Shown here in pieces: positions 31,221-33,425 of a DNA stretch of 33,425 nt; position 1 is the stretch's first letter; each line of letters opens with the position of its first letter. The DNA comes from Clostridiales bacterium (GTDB lineage: Bacteria > Bacillota > Clostridia > Oscillospirales > UBA644). The DNA lies in contig QAKR01000004.1 of NCBI GenBank assembly GCA_003343705.1, positions 1 through 33,425 on the forward strand. The letters run 5' to 3'. Below the pieces are notes generated by a model. That model was not told where the DNA came from. It searched no databases and saw only the letters and a list, made by a program, of their open reading frames with translations. Made by a program: the position numbers and the translations under genes.

Positions 31221-31391
31221 CGTATAATTTTAGTGTGTTGCGCGGCAGCCCCGCGTAATGCAATCGAGACATGATCAAATTTCAGGCTTCTCGGCGGAGA
31301 ATTCCGCCGATAAGCTGTTGTTGATATATATACATATAAAATATCTTTCGGCGAACTAAAAAGTTCGTCAGGTAAATTGTGGAGGTAAAAC
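31221..31391 (+). promoter_or_regulatory. Structured 5' leader of rnj, no known family recognised
   Basis: About 170 bases between the predicted transcription start and the rnj start codon, locally GC-rich in otherwise AT-rich DNA. Three hairpins can be drawn. A: TTGC+GCGG (31238-31245) with CCGC (31251-31254) and GCAA (31260-31263). B: CAG-CTT (31283-31289, one bulge), CGGCGG (31292-31297) with CCGCCG (31304-31309) and AAGCTG (31312-31317). C: GGCGAACT (31350-31357) with AGTTCGTC (31362-31369). No T-run terminator follows; C ends 11 bases before GGAGG (31381-31385). I do not recognise a described riboswitch or leader class. Autoregulation by RNase J is an inference. Confidence 0.6.
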
Positions 31392-33062
31392 TTGAAAAAA
31401 TTAGAAAAAATTAGAATTATTCCGCTGGGCGGACTTAATGAAATAGGAAAAAACTTAACTGTAATTGAATGTGGTAAAGATATAATAGCAGTTGATTGCG
31501 GCCTTGCATTTCCGGATGAGGATATGCCCGGTGTTGACTATGTTATTCCTGATATGCAATATATTGTTAAAAATGCAGACAGATTTCGTGCTGTGTTTTT
31601 AACACATGGTCATGAGGACCATATAGGCGGAGTTCCATATTTGCTACGTCAGTTAAATGTGCCTATTTACGGGACACGTTTAACATTAGGGATTGTTCAA
31701 AATAAACTTCGTGAACACGGCCTTGACCGACAAGCAAAACTTATTCAAGTTGAGGCTGGTCAAAGCATTGAAATGGGAACATTCAACATCGAATATATTC
31801 ATGTTAACCACTCAATCGCAGACGCAGCTGCTCTGGCAATTCACACTCCATGCGGCATTTTATTACACACCGGTGACTTTAAAATTGACGTAACACCTAT
31901 ACAAGGTGAAATGGCTGATCTTGCACGTTTCGGTGAACTTGGCAAAGAAGGGGTTTTAGCTATGTTGTGCGAAAGTACAAATGTAGAACGTCCGGGCTTT
32001 GCACAAAGTGAAAAAAACGTTGGTGCAACCTTTGACAATATTTTCCGTTCTGCTCGTGACAAACGCATTATTATCGCAACATTTGCTTCAAACGTAGATC
32101 GTGTCCAGCAGGCAATAAATACAGCAATAGCATATGACAGAAAGGTCGCTGTAAGCGGCCGTAGTATGGAAACTGTTATTGAAGTTGCAAATCAACTAGG
32201 ATATATGAAAATACCTCAAAATGTTTTAATAGATATAAGCAAAGTTAATAAATTTCCTCCAGAAAAGGTTTGTATAGTTACTACAGGCAGCCAAGGTGAG
32301 CCGATGAGTGCGCTTTACAGAATGGCTTATTCTGATCATAAAACTGTTGAAATAAATCAGAACGATTTGATTGTTTTATCTTCCACCGCAATACCGGGTA
32401 ATGAAAAGTTAGTCGGCCGCGTTGTCAACGAACTTTTCCGTTCCGGAGCGGATGTTGTTTATGACAACAGCCTTGGGGTTCATGTTTCCGGGCACGCCTG
32501 CAGGGAAGAAATAAAACTTCTTATTTCTCTTGTTAAGCCTAAGTATTTTATTCCAGTCCATGGAGAGTACCGTCATTTAAAAAAGAATGCTATGACAGCA
32601 ACCGAGGTTGGGGTTGATTCTCAGAATATTATTGTTGCTGATATAGGCAATATAATTGAAATTGACAGTAAGAAAATAGCTATTGTAGGGACTGTCCCGT
32701 CAGGGAAAACTATGATAGACGGTCTTGGTATCGGCGATGTGGGTAATATCGTTTTACGCGATCGTATACATCTTTCTCAGGACGGTTTAATAGTTGCTTG
32801 TGTAGTTCTTGATTCCCAATCACGTTCGCTGGTATGCGATCCCGATATTATTTCACGCGGATTTGTCTACATTCGTGAAAATGGTGATATGATTTATGAG
32901 ATGCGTGATTTAGCCGGAGAAGTTGCAGAAAGAACAGCACAGCAGGGTGCAGAAGAATTTGCATTTATGGTGCGTAATAAGCTGCGTGACGAACTTTCAA
33001 AATTTATTTTTGAACAGACAAAGCGTAAGCCCATGATTTTACCTATTGTAAAGGTGGTTTAA
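31392..33062 (+). CDS. rnj: Ribonuclease J
   Basis: A metallo-beta-lactamase/beta-CASP RNase with 5'-3' exonuclease and endonuclease activity, central to mRNA decay and rRNA maturation in Firmicutes. The 556 residues match the family. The zinc motif LTHGHEDHIGG, then HTGDFKID, the beta-CASP domain (IATFASNVDRVQQAI, VSGRSMETV, VTTGSQGEPMSAL) and motif C (HVSGHA ... PKYFIPVHGEYRHL) are all present, as is the C-terminal domain. The start is TTG at 31392, set by GGAGG 6 bases upstream and by the family opening KIRIIPLGGLNEIGKN. A strong promoter and a folded leader precede it; the M42 peptidase gene follows after 2 bases. Confidence 0.96.
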   Translation: MKKLEKIRIIPLGGLNEIGKNLTVIECGKDIIAVDCGLAFPDEDMPGVDYVIPDMQYIVKNADRFRAVFLTHGHEDHIGGVPYLLRQLNVPIYGTRLTLGIVQNKLREHGLDRQAKLIQVEAGQSIEMGTFNIEYIHVNHSIADAAALAIHTPCGILLHTGDFKIDVTPIQGEMADLARFGELGKEGVLAMLCESTNVERPGFAQSEKNVGATFDNIFRSARDKRIIIATFASNVDRVQQAINTAIAYDRKVAVSGRSMETVIEVANQLGYMKIPQNVLIDISKVNKFPPEKVCIVTTGSQGEPMSALYRMAYSDHKTVEINQNDLIVLSSTAIPGNEKLVGRVVNELFRSGADVVYDNSLGVHVSGHACREEIKLLISLVKPKYFIPVHGEYRHLKKNAMTATEVGVDSQNIIVADIGNIIEIDSKKIAIVGTVPSGKTMIDGLGIGDVGNIVLRDRIHLSQDGLIVACVVLDSQSRSLVCDPDIISRGFVYIRENGDMIYEMRDLAGEVAERTAQQGAEEFAFMVRNKLRDELSKFIFEQTKRKPMILPIVKVV

Positions 33063-33064
33063 TT

Positions 33065-33425
33065 ATGACTGCTAAAACAAAAGAGCTTATGGAAATGCTA
33101 AGTCACTCCGCTCCTTGCGGAGAAGAGCATGAATATGCAGAGTTTCTTGTACAAAAACTTAAAGCTCTCGGTTTTTGCGAAAATATTGAAATAGATAAAT
33201 TTAATAACGTTATAGCACGTATACCAGGCAAAAATAAATACACACTTATGCTTGAAGCACATTATGATGAAATAGGCCTTGTTGTTACCGAAATAACTGA
33301 AAACGGTTTCTTACGTGTGCTCCGTGTAGGTGGTACCGATAGGCGTACAATGCTTGCCTCAGAGGTGATTGTCAACGGGCTACCCGGGGTAGTTTGCTCT
33401 GTTCCTCCACATCTGATGAAACCGG
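33065..33425 (+). CDS. M42 family metallopeptidase, N-terminal part (cut by window edge)
   Basis: The first 120 residues of a protein that runs off the right end. MLSHSAPCGEEHEYAEFL and NNVIARIPGKNKYTLMLEAHYDEIGLVVTEI are the standard opening of M42 glutamyl/deblocking aminopeptidases (FrvX/CelM/PepA-like). The metal ligand pair H-x-D is in EAHYDEIG. These enzymes form cytosolic dodecamers that trim peptides. AGGTGG lies 7 bases before the ATG and overlaps the end of rnj, so the gene is cotranscribed with rnj. Confidence 0.88.
   Translation, partial: MTAKTKELMEMLSHSAPCGEEHEYAEFLVQKLKALGFCENIEIDKFNNVIARIPGKNKYTLMLEAHYDEIGLVVTEITENGFLRVLRVGGTDRRTMLASEVIVNGLPGVVCSVPPHLMKP

Noticed and set aside
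31203..31391. A separate small-RNA gene in front of rnj
   Set aside because: The consensus promoter and hairpins could suit an sRNA, but no T-run terminator follows any hairpin and the RNA reads directly into GGAGG of rnj, so a leader is the simpler view.
1..33425. CRISPR arrays, tRNA/rRNA genes, insertion sequences, prophage
   Set aside because: Reading both strands I saw no regularly spaced repeats, no tRNA or rRNA sequence, and no transposase, integrase or phage structural motifs.

Overview
The window is AT-rich Gram-positive DNA. Strong Shine-Dalgarno sequences, sigma-A promoters with exact 17-bp spacing, TTG/GTG starts, IreB, RNase J, the AcpS/NnrD/alanine racemase neighbourhood and five dockerin-type proteins all point to an anaerobic gut or rumen clostridium, probably of the Oscillospirales/Ruminococcus-like group. 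This placement is inferred from gene content only. There are no rRNA or tRNA genes, CRISPR arrays, insertion sequences or phage genes, and coding density is high.

Left part (1-8616, all minus strand): a truncated DMT-type transporter, the redox chaperone Hsp33, a secreted protein with cohesin-like and dockerin modules, a ceramidase-like lipoprotein, a gltX-glnS operon and an alpha/beta-hydrolase esterase. The esterase promoter lies back to back with a plus-strand promoter that starts the next block.

Middle (8695-15120, plus): mscS, a large dockerin-bearing glycoside hydrolase of the GH-A type, a BspA-like leucine-rich-repeat protein whose C-terminal dockerin is broken by a one-base frameshift, and an M23-like peptidase with a dockerin but no signal peptide. 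A hairpin between the last two looks like an intrinsic terminator and also buries the ribosome binding site of the peptidase gene.

Housekeeping operon (15159-22466, plus): pheS, pheT, ireB, a two-TM protein, an unusual AcpS-NnrD fusion, a small lipoprotein and alr, closed by a bidirectional terminator.

Right part: minus-strand genes for an ABC/OLD-like ATPase and a P2-type cation ATPase. The P-type ATPase is preceded by a consensus promoter, a clear czcD (NiCo) riboswitch, which senses Co/Ni/Fe(II), and an overlapping terminator. Next comes an apbE - NusG-domain-II - Gx-transporter operon (flavinylation/redox) and ung. On the plus strand follow a nucleotidyltransferase with a degenerate phosphomannomutase domain, a strong promoter with a roughly 170-nt structured leader, rnj (RNase J), and a truncated M42 peptidase.

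The most notable items are the metal riboswitch that redefines a 'calcium-like' ATPase, the unassigned RNase J leader, the AcpS-NnrD fusion and the set of dockerin proteins sharing one recognition signature.
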